Assembly: GCF_042683665.1 (NCBI RefSeq)
Contig: NZ_JBHUOO010000003.1
DNA: 64,000 nt
DNA from: Leeuwenhoekiella polynyae
Lineage (GTDB): Bacteria; Bacteroidota; Bacteroidia; Flavobacteriales; Flavobacteriaceae
Strand: one strand, 5' to 3'
Shown: positions 1 to 9,150 of the stretch, in pieces
How positions within the stretch are numbered: the stretch's first letter is position 1
Layout of the letters: the number at the start of each line of letters is the position of its first letter
Notes under the pieces: generated by a model
What the model was told of the DNA's origin: nothing
The model's input: the letters and a program-made list of their open reading frames with translations, nothing else
Databases searched by the model: none
Made by a program: the position numbers and the translations under genes

Positions 1-672
1 AAAGAATGGCATGACCAGGGGTTCTCGTGGCAAACACGTCTATGGATTGATGATATGTTTATGATTACCGCACTACAAGCTCAGGCCTATCAGGTTACTA
101 AAGATGAGAAATACAGGGAGCGAACAGCCGATGAAATGGTACTCTATCTTGACCGAATACAACGGGATAATGGCTTGTTTTATCACGCTCCTTCTGCTCC
201 GTATTATTGGGCAAGAGGGAATGGCTGGATGGCTGTAGGTATGGTAGAAGTGCTTAAATTACTCCCCGAAAATCATCCTGACCGTTCAAGAATTATGAAT
301 GCCTACCTCAAAATGATGAGCGAATTGGCAAAATATCAACGTCCTGATGGGATGTGGTCACAGCTGGTAGATCACCCCAATACCAGTGACATGTGGGCCG
401 AGAGCTCCGGAAGCGCTATGTTTACATATGCAATGATTACGGGAGTGAAAAAAGGTTGGCTTGAAGAAGAAAAATATGGAACGGTTGCACGTAAGGGTTG
501 GTTAGCATTACTTACGTATCTTGATAGCAAAAATGATATAACCGAAGTATGTGAAGGAACAGGTATAGGCTACTCTTATGAATACTATAGAGACCGTCGC
601 AGATGGGTGGGCGATCTTCATGGACAGGCAGCCTTGATATGGTGTGCCTATGCTTTATTAGATAAACCTTGA
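1..672 (+). CDS. Glycoside hydrolase family 105 (unsaturated uronyl hydrolase), 3' part
   Basis: The reading frame is open at the left edge, so only the last 223 residues are seen. The family removes the 4,5-unsaturated uronic acid left at the end of oligosaccharides by polysaccharide lyases. The fragment shows an Asp pair in LWIDDM (visible residues 14-19), which fits the catalytic Asp region of GH88/GH105 enzymes, and the WARGNGW motif at visible residues 70-76, which is typical of YteR-like GH105. The fold would be an (alpha/alpha)6 barrel. The gene converges on the PUL operon and shares a hairpin terminator with it. It probably belongs to the same locus and suggests that a uronic-acid-containing glycan is degraded. 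The N-terminus and any signal peptide lie outside the window. Confidence 0.85.
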   Translation, partial: KEWHDQGFSWQTRLWIDDMFMITALQAQAYQVTKDEKYRERTADEMVLYLDRIQRDNGLFYHAPSAPYYWARGNGWMAVGMVEVLKLLPENHPDRSRIMNAYLKMMSELAKYQRPDGMWSQLVDHPNTSDMWAESSGSAMFTYAMITGVKKGWLEEEKYGTVARKGWLALLTYLDSKNDITEVCEGTGIGYSYEYYRDRRRWVGDLHGQAALIWCAYALLDKP

Positions 673-689
673 TTTTTGGTTTTACGCTT

Positions 690-733
690 AATTCAAAAAG
701 CCATTCTTTAGAATTAAGAATGGCTTTTTGAAT
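690..733. terminator. Bidirectional hairpin terminator between GH105 and GH43
   Basis: An almost perfect inverted repeat (AAAAAGCCATTCTT ... AAGAATGGCTTTTT) with A/T tracts on both sides lies between two convergent genes. It can end transcription from either side. Confidence 0.8.
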
Positions 734-755
734 TTCTTTGATTTCATTTTTCTAT

Positions 756-1886
756 TTATTTTACAGCTACATTACCACTTTTTGGACCGTGAACCACTAA
801 TGTACCATCTTCTAAAATCTCCAACTCATCCATAAATACAACCCGATCATTTCCGGTTTCTGCTGTACGAGCGTGATATACACACAACTTTTTTGAATCT
901 GCTACATCGAGTACCATACCATGTCCGGTACCGGTAACGCCACCTCCTTGGTCATTGTTTTTCTGTAGTATCGGGTTATTCTCAGCCTTTTTAAATGGAC
1001 CCAATGGATTTTTGGATGTCGCGTAACCCATGGCATAATACTGCCCCCCAAAATAGTTTGCAGAGTAAAGCATATAATAGGTATCCTGATGTTCAAAAAT
1101 ATAGGAGCCTTCGGTCCATCTGCGGTTGGTCTCTCTGGCCGTTACGGAACGACTTTCCCATTCTGCCTGAACATTATTCATTTTAAGCGGAGGACGTAAC
1201 AGTAGTTCGGGTTCGCCAATAACACCCGAAAAATCAGAAGCCATTTCAACACCATAAACCCAACTTTCTTCAATTTCATCATACCAGCCTTTGTCTTTTG
1301 CCCAATCGGCAATCTCGCTCTCAACAGGGTGTTTGTAACAACATCTGGAATAATACAAATAGGTTTTATTATGAACGTCGTCAAATAAAACATTTGCATC
1401 TATAATGGGGTAGCCGGGATCAAATATGGGGCGATCTCCCAAATCTTTAAAAGGGCCGGTAGGAGTATTAGATACTGCAACACCTATCCTAAATACTTCT
1501 TCTTCATTATTGGGATTGTATTTCCAATTAGCACTAAAAAACATATAATATTTACCCTTGCGTTCATAAACTTCAGGTGCCCAATAACTATCTTTAGTCC
1601 AAGAGTCTTCTTTACCACCCTCATAAGCCATTTTTACATATTTCCACGCTGCCAAGTCCTGAGACTCATAAACCTTAAAGCCCGGAGCGCTGCCATCGGT
1701 TCCGTACATATAGTATTTACCATCAGAGGCTTTAAGTATAAAAGGGTCGCCATATTTGACATCTAATGGATTTGAGTAGGTTACTCCGCTATCGTTCTTA
1801 TTATTCTTCCTATTTCCACAAGATATGACGAATGTAGATATAGTTATTAGAACAAGTAATCTCAGTGAGTTCTTTAATTTATTCAT
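756..1886 (-). CDS. Glycoside hydrolase family 43 lipoprotein
   Basis: The 376-residue protein starts with a lipoprotein signal peptide (VISC, Cys23). The rest fits a five-bladed beta-propeller GH43 enzyme, the family of arabinofuranosidases, xylosidases and galactosidases. The three expected acidic residues are present: Asp47 in YGDPFI (base), Asp163 in IIDANVLFDD (pKa modulator) and Glu259 in WTEGSYIF (acid). WAPEVY at residues 102-107 is also typical. It is the last gene of the PUL operon and is separated from susD by a strong hairpin, so it may be expressed at a lower level than SusC/D. It would act at the cell surface or in the periplasm on imported oligosaccharides. The substrate cannot be told from sequence. 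Confidence 0.88.
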   Translation of the reverse strand: MNKLKNSLRLLVLITISTFVISCGNRKNNKNDSGVTYSNPLDVKYGDPFILKASDGKYYMYGTDGSAPGFKVYESQDLAAWKYVKMAYEGGKEDSWTKDSYWAPEVYERKGKYYMFFSANWKYNPNNEEEVFRIGVAVSNTPTGPFKDLGDRPIFDPGYPIIDANVLFDDVHNKTYLYYSRCCYKHPVESEIADWAKDKGWYDEIEESWVYGVEMASDFSGVIGEPELLLRPPLKMNNVQAEWESRSVTARETNRRWTEGSYIFEHQDTYYMLYSANYFGGQYYAMGYATSKNPLGPFKKAENNPILQKNNDQGGGVTGTGHGMVLDVADSKKLCVYHARTAETGNDRVVFMDELEILEDGTLVVHGPKSGNVAVK

Positions 1887-1905
1887 TTATTTTTAGATTA
1901 GTTAC

Positions 1906-1945
1906 AAAATAGACTGGCCACATCTCTGAATGGCCAGTCTATTTT
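1906..1945 (-). terminator. Strong intercistronic hairpin between susD and GH43
   Basis: A perfect 15-bp stem (AAAATAGACTGGCCA with its complement) encloses a 10-nt loop. On the minus strand it ends in TTTT. It can act as a partial terminator or as a 3' stabiliser for the SusC/SusD message. Confidence 0.75.
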
Positions 1946-1967
1946 ATATAGTATTATAATTTTCTAT

Positions 1968-4004
1968 CTACTCTATTTTATCTTCATCTGCAATGGCTTC
2001 CTCCCACGTATTCCATTTAGGAGTAGCAGGGTTATAACCGTCATAGCCATAATTTTGTGCCAGATTACCCTTTCTGTTAGCGGTAATAGATTGATTAAAA
2101 ATAGGCCAGTAAATATTTTTCTTATCCATAGTATAATTTATCGGGTTTATTTTTCCACCTTCTACACTAATGGGTTCTCCATTATAAATTTTACCACATC
2201 TAGTAACCCGCTGATACCAATAGCTACCCCCATTAGGATCTGTTCCCTGTTGTTTATCAAAATTATCCAGACTATAGGTATTGCCCCACTCGTCTGGCAT
2301 ACCGCTACGGGCAAGACACAATGATACCCGGGTTAATTCAACATTACGCCATTCTTCCATGTATAATTCACGAGCGCGTTCATCCATAATATCGCCTATG
2401 GTAACCGAACCTTGATAAAGCTCGGTACATTGTGCCCGCATACGAATTTCATTCACATCTGATGCTGCGCCACCCAGATTACCCTGATAAAATTTAGCCT
2501 CTGCACGTAACAGATAGGCCTCTGCCAAACGGTACAAATACCAATCGGCATTACCTCCGTTGGTCGCACCATTATAACTCGTGCTGTTCAATTGAGCTTC
2601 ATTTATGGGATCATTAAGAAAAAATTTGTAATGCGGCACATCATACCAGCGTCTAATGGTATCTGTACATAGTAGATTTCCAGAATCATCACGTAAGGTT
2701 AGCGGTTGCCCATACTGAGCGGATGCTTTGTTATTAACCTTAAGATTTTCCATACGCACCCAGTTTCCAGTTTCAGAGCTGTGACGTAAGTCAGTAGCAT
2801 CCATTATGCCATTAACTTTCCACAGTGTATGGGTTTGATAATACGTAGGGCGAAATGTCCCTATACCACGACCTAAAGCCCGTAAATAATCATACTCCTC
2901 AACATAGTCTCCATTAGTTCTGGATAGATTTAACAACGCCTGCTTACCATCTTTGGTTTTGGGGGCGCTTGTGGTATTTTCAAAATAAAATGGGTAATAG
3001 ATACGCATAGTATGCATAGGAACAAAACCTTCGGTATCTGATCCCCGATTTACAATTCCCAATATTACCTCACTATTTGAAGGAATTAATTTGTTTTCTG
3101 CCCGGTGCATGTCCCAAATTACATTACGCTCAATTGGCCAGGCCTCTGGCTCACCTCCATCATTAAACGAACCAAAACTATCCCCTCTAATCAATGCATA
3201 TTGGGAGCCATCAATCAACACGTCGAGTTGATCTTCAGCTAAGCCATACTCACCCATCGCCAAATATAATTTAGACAGCAACATGCGGCAAGCTCCTTTA
3301 TTAACCATACCCACCAAGGCCATTTCAGACTGGTTTGGAACCCATTCAACAGCCTTTTCCATATCCTGAATCAACATCTCCAATATCTCTTCCCGCTCAG
3401 TACTCCTGTAATTCTGCTTAGGAACTTCGGTAACCTTAGTTAACAAGGGTACATCTCCAAACTGAAATACCAAATTATAGTAACGGAAAGCACGATGAAA
3501 ATAGGCCCTTCCTTTGTAAGCATTTCGGGTTTCCTCATCCAGAGACTCTATATCATCTACATATTGAATGATGGTATTGGCCTGCATTATGGTATAATAA
3601 CTCTCATGCCAAAAATGCCATATACTATGGTTTTGTTGTAAAGATGTAAATAATCTTCCGCTACCAATGCCAACACTAGTAGGTGTAAGACCCTCTGCCA
3701 TATTGTGTAGCATCGTTTCATAATTATGTGCTCCAGGAACCATCAAATCAGAGAAAATATACTCCGTTCCAATTGGGTTTATTGCATTATTATCTCCTGA
3801 AGTGTAGAACAGTTTTAAATGGCGATCACAAAAAGCTAATAGGGATCTTAATCCTGACTCTGTCGAAAAGGTTTGGCCCGGTTCATAGATAGATACGGGA
3901 TCGGGTTCCAGGAAATCATCAGAACACCCGTTAAGCACTACCAGAAAGCCCACTAAGGCCAACAGCACTACTGCATATTTTGTTTTTTTTATTCTATTTT
4001 TCAT
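1968..4004 (-). CDS. SusD/RagB-family outer-membrane glycan-binding lipoprotein
   Basis: The 678-residue protein has a lipoprotein signal (LNGC, Cys27) and is followed by DDFLEPDP, the typical start of mature SusD proteins. SusD proteins sit as a lid on the SusC channel and bind oligosaccharides at the cell surface. The middle part (about residues 130-330) reads like the TPR-rich SusD core. The C-terminal third contains the common YLLRAEAKFYQGN and ERARELYMEEWRNVELTR blocks. The gene starts 26 bp after susC, so the two form a standard susCD pair. At 678 residues it is longer than many SusD proteins, which are usually nearer 500-600. The ligand is unknown. Confidence 0.95.
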   Translation of the reverse strand: MKNRIKKTKYAVVLLALVGFLVVLNGCSDDFLEPDPVSIYEPGQTFSTESGLRSLLAFCDRHLKLFYTSGDNNAINPIGTEYIFSDLMVPGAHNYETMLHNMAEGLTPTSVGIGSGRLFTSLQQNHSIWHFWHESYYTIMQANTIIQYVDDIESLDEETRNAYKGRAYFHRAFRYYNLVFQFGDVPLLTKVTEVPKQNYRSTEREEILEMLIQDMEKAVEWVPNQSEMALVGMVNKGACRMLLSKLYLAMGEYGLAEDQLDVLIDGSQYALIRGDSFGSFNDGGEPEAWPIERNVIWDMHRAENKLIPSNSEVILGIVNRGSDTEGFVPMHTMRIYYPFYFENTTSAPKTKDGKQALLNLSRTNGDYVEEYDYLRALGRGIGTFRPTYYQTHTLWKVNGIMDATDLRHSSETGNWVRMENLKVNNKASAQYGQPLTLRDDSGNLLCTDTIRRWYDVPHYKFFLNDPINEAQLNSTSYNGATNGGNADWYLYRLAEAYLLRAEAKFYQGNLGGAASDVNEIRMRAQCTELYQGSVTIGDIMDERARELYMEEWRNVELTRVSLCLARSGMPDEWGNTYSLDNFDKQQGTDPNGGSYWYQRVTRCGKIYNGEPISVEGGKINPINYTMDKKNIYWPIFNQSITANRKGNLAQNYGYDGYNPATPKWNTWEEAIADEDKIE

Positions 4005-4030
4005 ACTCTATATCTTATTTTAATTAAGTT

Positions 4031-7000
4031 TTAAAAAGTAATATTCAATCCTAAAGTTCCAATGCGGGGTGCAAATGATCCGGTTTCGGGGTCTCCATAT
4101 TCCCATTCTTTCTCCCAGGTTGCCACATTACGTACAGCGGCGTAAACTTTAAGCCGATCTAAACTATATTTTGATATCATCTTTTTTGGGAATGAATATC
4201 CTACAGTGATATTTTCGAGACGAATAAACGAACGATCAATAAGTCTTCCAGGTGCTTGAGCACCAGTGGGACCTACTGCTCCAATCCGTCCGTAAGTGTT
4301 TGAAGGGTTATCGACTGTCCAATATTCTTTTTCAGGAAGATTTATAAAACCTAAAGACATATTAGAACCGTGATCATCATCATTTAAATATTCGTTATTT
4401 AAACTTTTATGTCCCATATAGGAATACATATTAAAGGAGACTGTCAGATTTTTCCAGAATGTAAAATCATTGCGTAACGACCAGTTAATAGGTGGCGCAG
4501 ACTGACCCAGGATTACTTTATCGTTATCGTTATATACCGGTGTTACAGAACCGTCGCTGTTTATGATATCATCTTCAGTATAAATATTGGCAACTTTAGG
4601 ATCTCCCGGTTTTTGTCCGAACTCCGCTGCTGCTTCCACTTCATCTTTTTGCCAGATACCGGTTACTTTATAATCCCAGATTGCGCTAATAGGTTCTCCA
4701 ATAAACCAACCGTTACTCACGTCATCTACTTCTACCCCATTTTCATATTCGTAATACAGGTGCTTGATTTCATTTTTATTATAGAAAAAGCCTACAGTAG
4801 TATTCCATTGAAAGTTTTCTTTATCAATATTTCTTGTATTCAGTGTGAATTCAATACCAGAGTTATTAACCTGTCCTAAGTTTGTTGTAATATCAGAGAA
4901 TCCGGTAAACTCAGGTAGGCGCTGTGCCATAATCATATCTTGAGTTTCTGCATAATACAAATCCAGGCTACCTCCTATGCGGCCATCCAAAAAGCCAAAA
5001 TCGAGACCAACATTCCATGAAGCTGTCTTTTCCCATTGCAAGCCAGGATTTGCCATACGGTCAACAATTAAATAACGATAAAGCTCTTCGTCCCCGCTAC
5101 CGTTTAGATATCCTTGCATTTTACCAGCACCGGAAGATAAATTTGCTAATGCCAAATACGGACTGCTTAATGAACGGTTTCCGTTTTTACCATACGAAAG
5201 GCGTAATTTCCCATAATCCATAATACGATTCCAGTTATAAAACTTTTCATTGGTAAATGTCCATGCCAGAGACACAGAAGGAAAAATGGCGTGTGGATTA
5301 GATGATCCAAAAGCAGAATAACCATCTCTACGTATAGATCCGGTAATCAAATAACGATTATCAAAAGAATAAAATAAGCGTGCCAATAGTGCGTCTGCTG
5401 TCTGGTAACTATCGGAAGAAGAGAACGAACTATCTTCTTTGGTACCGTTTTGTGTATTATGAAAGCCCAAAGCATCAGAAGGCTGTATATTGCGTGCATA
5501 GATATCATCACTCCAATACTGAAGCTCTTCTGCTTCTTGCACGAGTGTTAAAATGAAATGGTGTTTTTTGTTAAAAATATGATTCCATTCTATTGTATTG
5601 TTCAACGACCAGTTGAAACGCTTTGCCTGGTTCCTGTCTACACCACGGTCTTTGGGGTTTGAAAAAGGTAAGTCTGCTGAAGTAAACTTTCGATTATAAT
5701 AGAACTGATATCGAGGTGAAGCATTAAATGTATACGTAATATCGAGAGGTAATTTGACCTTAACATTGAAAATGCTATTAAGCGTAGTATAACCACTTTC
5801 CTGTTGGGCATATTTTCTTTCAAAATCAAAGTTATACCCTCTTCTGCTGTAGCTATCATCAAAAGGATATTGAACCGGGTTACCATTTTCATCAGCATAA
5901 TCAGCAAATGGACTATTGTTTAAGGTAGACCCTACATTCAAACCAATATTATCATCAGATCTGTCCTGAAAATTCACATTAGCCCCAATCTGTAACCAGT
6001 CTGTAACATCTAAGTTCACTTTTAAATTACTTCGTATCGCACTGTAATTATCGGTTCTTACAACGCCTTCATTACTTAAATAACCCATAGAGAAATAGTA
6101 ATCTGCATTATCCCCGGCTCCACTTACACTTACATTATAATCCTGATTGAAGCCTGCTCTAAAAGCATGATCTTTCCAGTCAACTGTTTTTCCTGCTAAT
6201 AAATTCTCGAGGGCGTTCCCGGTGATGCCCAGTCTTTGAGCCCAGATACTTAAATCGGACTCATCCCCAGCATTTTGAGTATAGGCCCGCCAGTCTTCTA
6301 CAGCAACATCGCCCGGAAGGTTATTTGGATTTGTATAATATGCCGGTTTAGAAGCCATCTGACCTACTTGATACCTCTCATAACCTTCAGTCAGGTAATT
6401 AACCCCATAGGTGGCCGTTTCAAACCAGTCCTGACGATGACGCAAATAATCATCAGGCCCCCATCTATCCCGTAGGGCTGCTACCTGTGAAACTCCGGTA
6501 TTCATACTCAAATTGATTTTGGGCTTGCCCTTTTTCCCTTTCTTAGTGGTGATAATAATAACTCCGTTAGCTGCTTTAGCTCCATAAACAGCTGCCGCAG
6601 AAGCATCTTTTAGAATATCAATTTGCCCTATATCATCTGGATTAATTTCAGATAACTCTCCATAAAAAATCATCCCATCAAGAACCAGTAATGGACTGTT
6701 ATGATTTCCTGCAGTATAAACAGAGCGTTGACCTCGAATCTGTATACTTCCTCCTCCTTTTGCTGAATTGCTAAAACCCACCTGGACACCGGGAGTTCCT
6801 CTTAAAATATCCTGAACCGTATTTGGATTTTCATTGGCTATATCATCAGGACGAATCTGCGTGATAGCTCCTGTAAGATCTTTTTTTCTCATAGATCCAT
6901 ATCCTACCACGACAACTTCATTTAAATCAAATGAATCTTCCTCCAACGTTATCGTATAGGTAGCATTTTCAGTTACCTCAACCTCCTTTGTAGCGAAGCC

Positions 7001-7237
7001 CACATAAGAAACTAGAAGAGTTGCATCTTCGGGAACCGATAAACTAAAGGCTCCGTCAAAATCAGTTACGGTACCTTTATTAGTGTTCTTTATTGCAATA
7101 GTTACTCCCATCAAAGGCATGTTGTTTGCGTCAACAACAACACCCGATATATCTTTATCTCCCGTTTGCGCCTTTACAGAAACGCACATAAACATACAGA
7201 GAAACATAAGCAAACAATACTTTGTTTTTGAAATCAT
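4031..7237 (-). CDS. SusC/RagA-family TonB-dependent outer-membrane transporter
   Basis: This transporter of about 1068 residues imports oligosaccharides across the outer membrane with SusD, driven by TonB. After the signal peptide (ending VKAQ) comes a carboxypeptidase-like beta-sandwich domain (ISGVVVDANNMPLMG). Next is the SusC linker NEVVVVGYGSMRKKDLTGAI and the plug domain with IQIRGQRS and LKDASAAAVYGAKAANGV. The rest is a 22-strand-type barrel ending in an aromatic residue (LNITF). I chose the ATG at 7237 because it gives a compact signal peptide. An in-frame ATG at 7264, 2 nt after the FAD oxidoreductase stop, adds nine residues and is also possible. It is cotranscribed with the genes upstream. 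Confidence 0.95.
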   Translation of the reverse strand: MISKTKYCLLMFLCMFMCVSVKAQTGDKDISGVVVDANNMPLMGVTIAIKNTNKGTVTDFDGAFSLSVPEDATLLVSYVGFATKEVEVTENATYTITLEEDSFDLNEVVVVGYGSMRKKDLTGAITQIRPDDIANENPNTVQDILRGTPGVQVGFSNSAKGGGSIQIRGQRSVYTAGNHNSPLLVLDGMIFYGELSEINPDDIGQIDILKDASAAAVYGAKAANGVIIITTKKGKKGKPKINLSMNTGVSQVAALRDRWGPDDYLRHRQDWFETATYGVNYLTEGYERYQVGQMASKPAYYTNPNNLPGDVAVEDWRAYTQNAGDESDLSIWAQRLGITGNALENLLAGKTVDWKDHAFRAGFNQDYNVSVSGAGDNADYYFSMGYLSNEGVVRTDNYSAIRSNLKVNLDVTDWLQIGANVNFQDRSDDNIGLNVGSTLNNSPFADYADENGNPVQYPFDDSYSRRGYNFDFERKYAQQESGYTTLNSIFNVKVKLPLDITYTFNASPRYQFYYNRKFTSADLPFSNPKDRGVDRNQAKRFNWSLNNTIEWNHIFNKKHHFILTLVQEAEELQYWSDDIYARNIQPSDALGFHNTQNGTKEDSSFSSSDSYQTADALLARLFYSFDNRYLITGSIRRDGYSAFGSSNPHAIFPSVSLAWTFTNEKFYNWNRIMDYGKLRLSYGKNGNRSLSSPYLALANLSSGAGKMQGYLNGSGDEELYRYLIVDRMANPGLQWEKTASWNVGLDFGFLDGRIGGSLDLYYAETQDMIMAQRLPEFTGFSDITTNLGQVNNSGIEFTLNTRNIDKENFQWNTTVGFFYNKNEIKHLYYEYENGVEVDDVSNGWFIGEPISAIWDYKVTGIWQKDEVEAAAEFGQKPGDPKVANIYTEDDIINSDGSVTPVYNDNDKVILGQSAPPINWSLRNDFTFWKNLTVSFNMYSYMGHKSLNNEYLNDDDHGSNMSLGFINLPEKEYWTVDNPSNTYGRIGAVGPTGAQAPGRLIDRSFIRLENITVGYSFPKKMISKYSLDRLKVYAAVRNVATWEKEWEYGDPETGSFAPRIGTLGLNITF

Positions 7238-7266
7238 ACATTTGAATTTAAGTTTAGTAATCATAT

Positions 7267-9138
7267 TTAGTTTTCAATTTGGCTCCACTCTGTTAGAAGT
7301 GTTTTAATTAATTCCCTTTTAGCTTTTCCGTTATACGGTATGTTTTTGTGTGTTAGCTTATTCCACAAATGCCCTGTATTGATATCGAGATCTTCATCAA
7401 GTGAGGCCTCCCATTCTGGAAAAAATCCAAGAAGAGCTAATTTCTGGATCTCTTTAAACTCAACATCTGTAGCCTTGAGATCATTAAAATAAATTAATGT
7501 AGCCCCGTTATTGAGGAGCGTTTCCTGGAGCAGATTAATGGGGATTTCCCTTACGCTCACCTCATTATTTATGGTCAAAGCTGCTGCAATACCTGCTGCT
7601 TCACCCAGAGCCATCCAACAGGGTTCCATACGTAAGGTTGAAAAACCCACGTGACTCCCAGATACCGCAACAGGAAAAAGCAAGTTGTTTATCAACTTGG
7701 GTACCATCACCCCATAAGGAACGGTATAAGGAGCTGATGGATGACTAAAAAACCCATCCAGATGCACACGCTCTGGCTCTCGCTTACGTACCCCGTGCGA
7801 ATCGAGCGCATAATGACTGGCAGTGACAGAGGTACTGTAAACAGGTGGTCGACCTCCTTTCTCTAAAGGTAGCGCATCATGGGCGGTAAAGAGGTGCATT
7901 CCTTCAAGGCGCCTGCCTTCGCGCACATAAACCTGACGTGGAAATCCATGATTATCCTGATACTCATCTTTAGCAAAGCCCCACGATTTACATGCCTCCC
8001 GAAAATGTTCAGGAAGGACTTTATCATTTTGAGCAAACCACAATAACCCTAACGTATATGACTTAAGTCGCTTAGCATATTGATCACGCCATGCCCATCC
8101 CGATGTGGGCCAAGGCCAATTTTCTTCGGGAAGATCTGTAGATAGCAAGGCAAGGTGCTGATTATTGGCATCTACCTTTCTGTTTGGTAAGGAGGTCATG
8201 CTGCAAAGTTTCCAAATACCCCAGGGGTCTCCGGGAATGGCAGTTTTCTCTCCTGCAAGAATTTTTCTTCTATTTGCCTGTATTTGGGCACTATCTACCG
8301 GACTGAAACGGATATCGGTGTTTTGCCCGGTAAGCACATCTTCAATTAATGACACGAATTCTTCCCGGTCATAAGCTTCTGGTTTAACCACTGGCAAACG
8401 ATTATTAGGATTGTTGGTCAGGCATAAACGGTAATTATATGCCTGTATGGCATTATCACCTTGATAGGTAGTTCCCTCTTCATCAGGTCCATGTTTCCAC
8501 CAACGGTAAATTTTACCCGCACAAGGTTCGTCAAATTCATCTATTCCTTCTCTCCCTAACCGATACGGGACACCAGCAGCAGCTCCAAGATCCCCTTCAT
8601 AAGTTGCATCAATAAATACTTGAGCACTATAATACTCCTCGTGTCCGGTTTGCCTGTTGAGTATTCGAATGGATTGAATGGTATTCCCTTCTTTGTTTAC
8701 ATATTTAGGTGCAGAATCAAATTGTCTGAATACTAAAACCTCTATCTTTCCCGGCCCGGCCATCCCTATCATTTTATCAAATGATGCAGCGGCCACATGC
8801 GGCTCAAAATGGTAGCCATCACTACTTTGTTTTACCTGTGGGGAGTCCATACCAAATTGAGCTTTATAGTACTCTTTATTCAAGCTAACAAATTGCTTAA
8901 ACAAACCGGTAGTGGCATCTCTTGTTGCGATATCAGTTGCCCCCAGACCATTTACCGGAAGCCCTCCTATATGTCCCGTTCGTTCTAAAATAAGACAGTG
9001 TTTGCCTTCCCGGGCTGCTGCAATGGCTGCGGTTATTCCAGCAGGTGTTCCGCCTACAATAACAACATCATACTCGTATGCAAACATAGTGTGCGTGCAA
9101 ACGATTAAGATGATTATAAGGTTGATTATCTGTTTCAA
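7267..9138 (-). CDS. Exported FAD-dependent oxidoreductase (FAD_oxidored-like)
   Basis: The 623-residue protein has an N-terminal hydrophobic segment (residues 4-20) that looks like a signal peptide. A Rossmann dinucleotide-binding motif (DVVIVGGTPAGITAAIAAA) follows, then LERTGHIGGL and GLGATD, which resemble the FAD_oxidored family (PF12831). The C-terminal part has EPCWMALGEAAGIAAAL, the usual second FAD-contacting segment. Members of this family are often found in glycan utilization loci, but their reactions are mostly unproven. Here it lies in the operon between the GH130 gene (12 bp gap) and susC. I infer oxidation of a sugar or aglycone in the periplasm. How the flavoprotein would be loaded and re-oxidised there is not evident from the sequence. 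Confidence 0.8.
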   Translation of the reverse strand: MKQIINLIIILIVCTHTMFAYEYDVVIVGGTPAGITAAIAAAREGKHCLILERTGHIGGLPVNGLGATDIATRDATTGLFKQFVSLNKEYYKAQFGMDSPQVKQSSDGYHFEPHVAAASFDKMIGMAGPGKIEVLVFRQFDSAPKYVNKEGNTIQSIRILNRQTGHEEYYSAQVFIDATYEGDLGAAAGVPYRLGREGIDEFDEPCAGKIYRWWKHGPDEEGTTYQGDNAIQAYNYRLCLTNNPNNRLPVVKPEAYDREEFVSLIEDVLTGQNTDIRFSPVDSAQIQANRRKILAGEKTAIPGDPWGIWKLCSMTSLPNRKVDANNQHLALLSTDLPEENWPWPTSGWAWRDQYAKRLKSYTLGLLWFAQNDKVLPEHFREACKSWGFAKDEYQDNHGFPRQVYVREGRRLEGMHLFTAHDALPLEKGGRPPVYSTSVTASHYALDSHGVRKREPERVHLDGFFSHPSAPYTVPYGVMVPKLINNLLFPVAVSGSHVGFSTLRMEPCWMALGEAAGIAAALTINNEVSVREIPINLLQETLLNNGATLIYFNDLKATDVEFKEIQKLALLGFFPEWEASLDEDLDINTGHLWNKLTHKNIPYNGKAKRELIKTLLTEWSQIEN

Positions 9139-9150
9139 TTCAATTAGTTT

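Noticed and set aside
4031..7264. Longer SusC start at ATG 7264
   Set aside because: It is possible, but the ATG at 7237 gives a more typical signal peptide; the choice is not certain.
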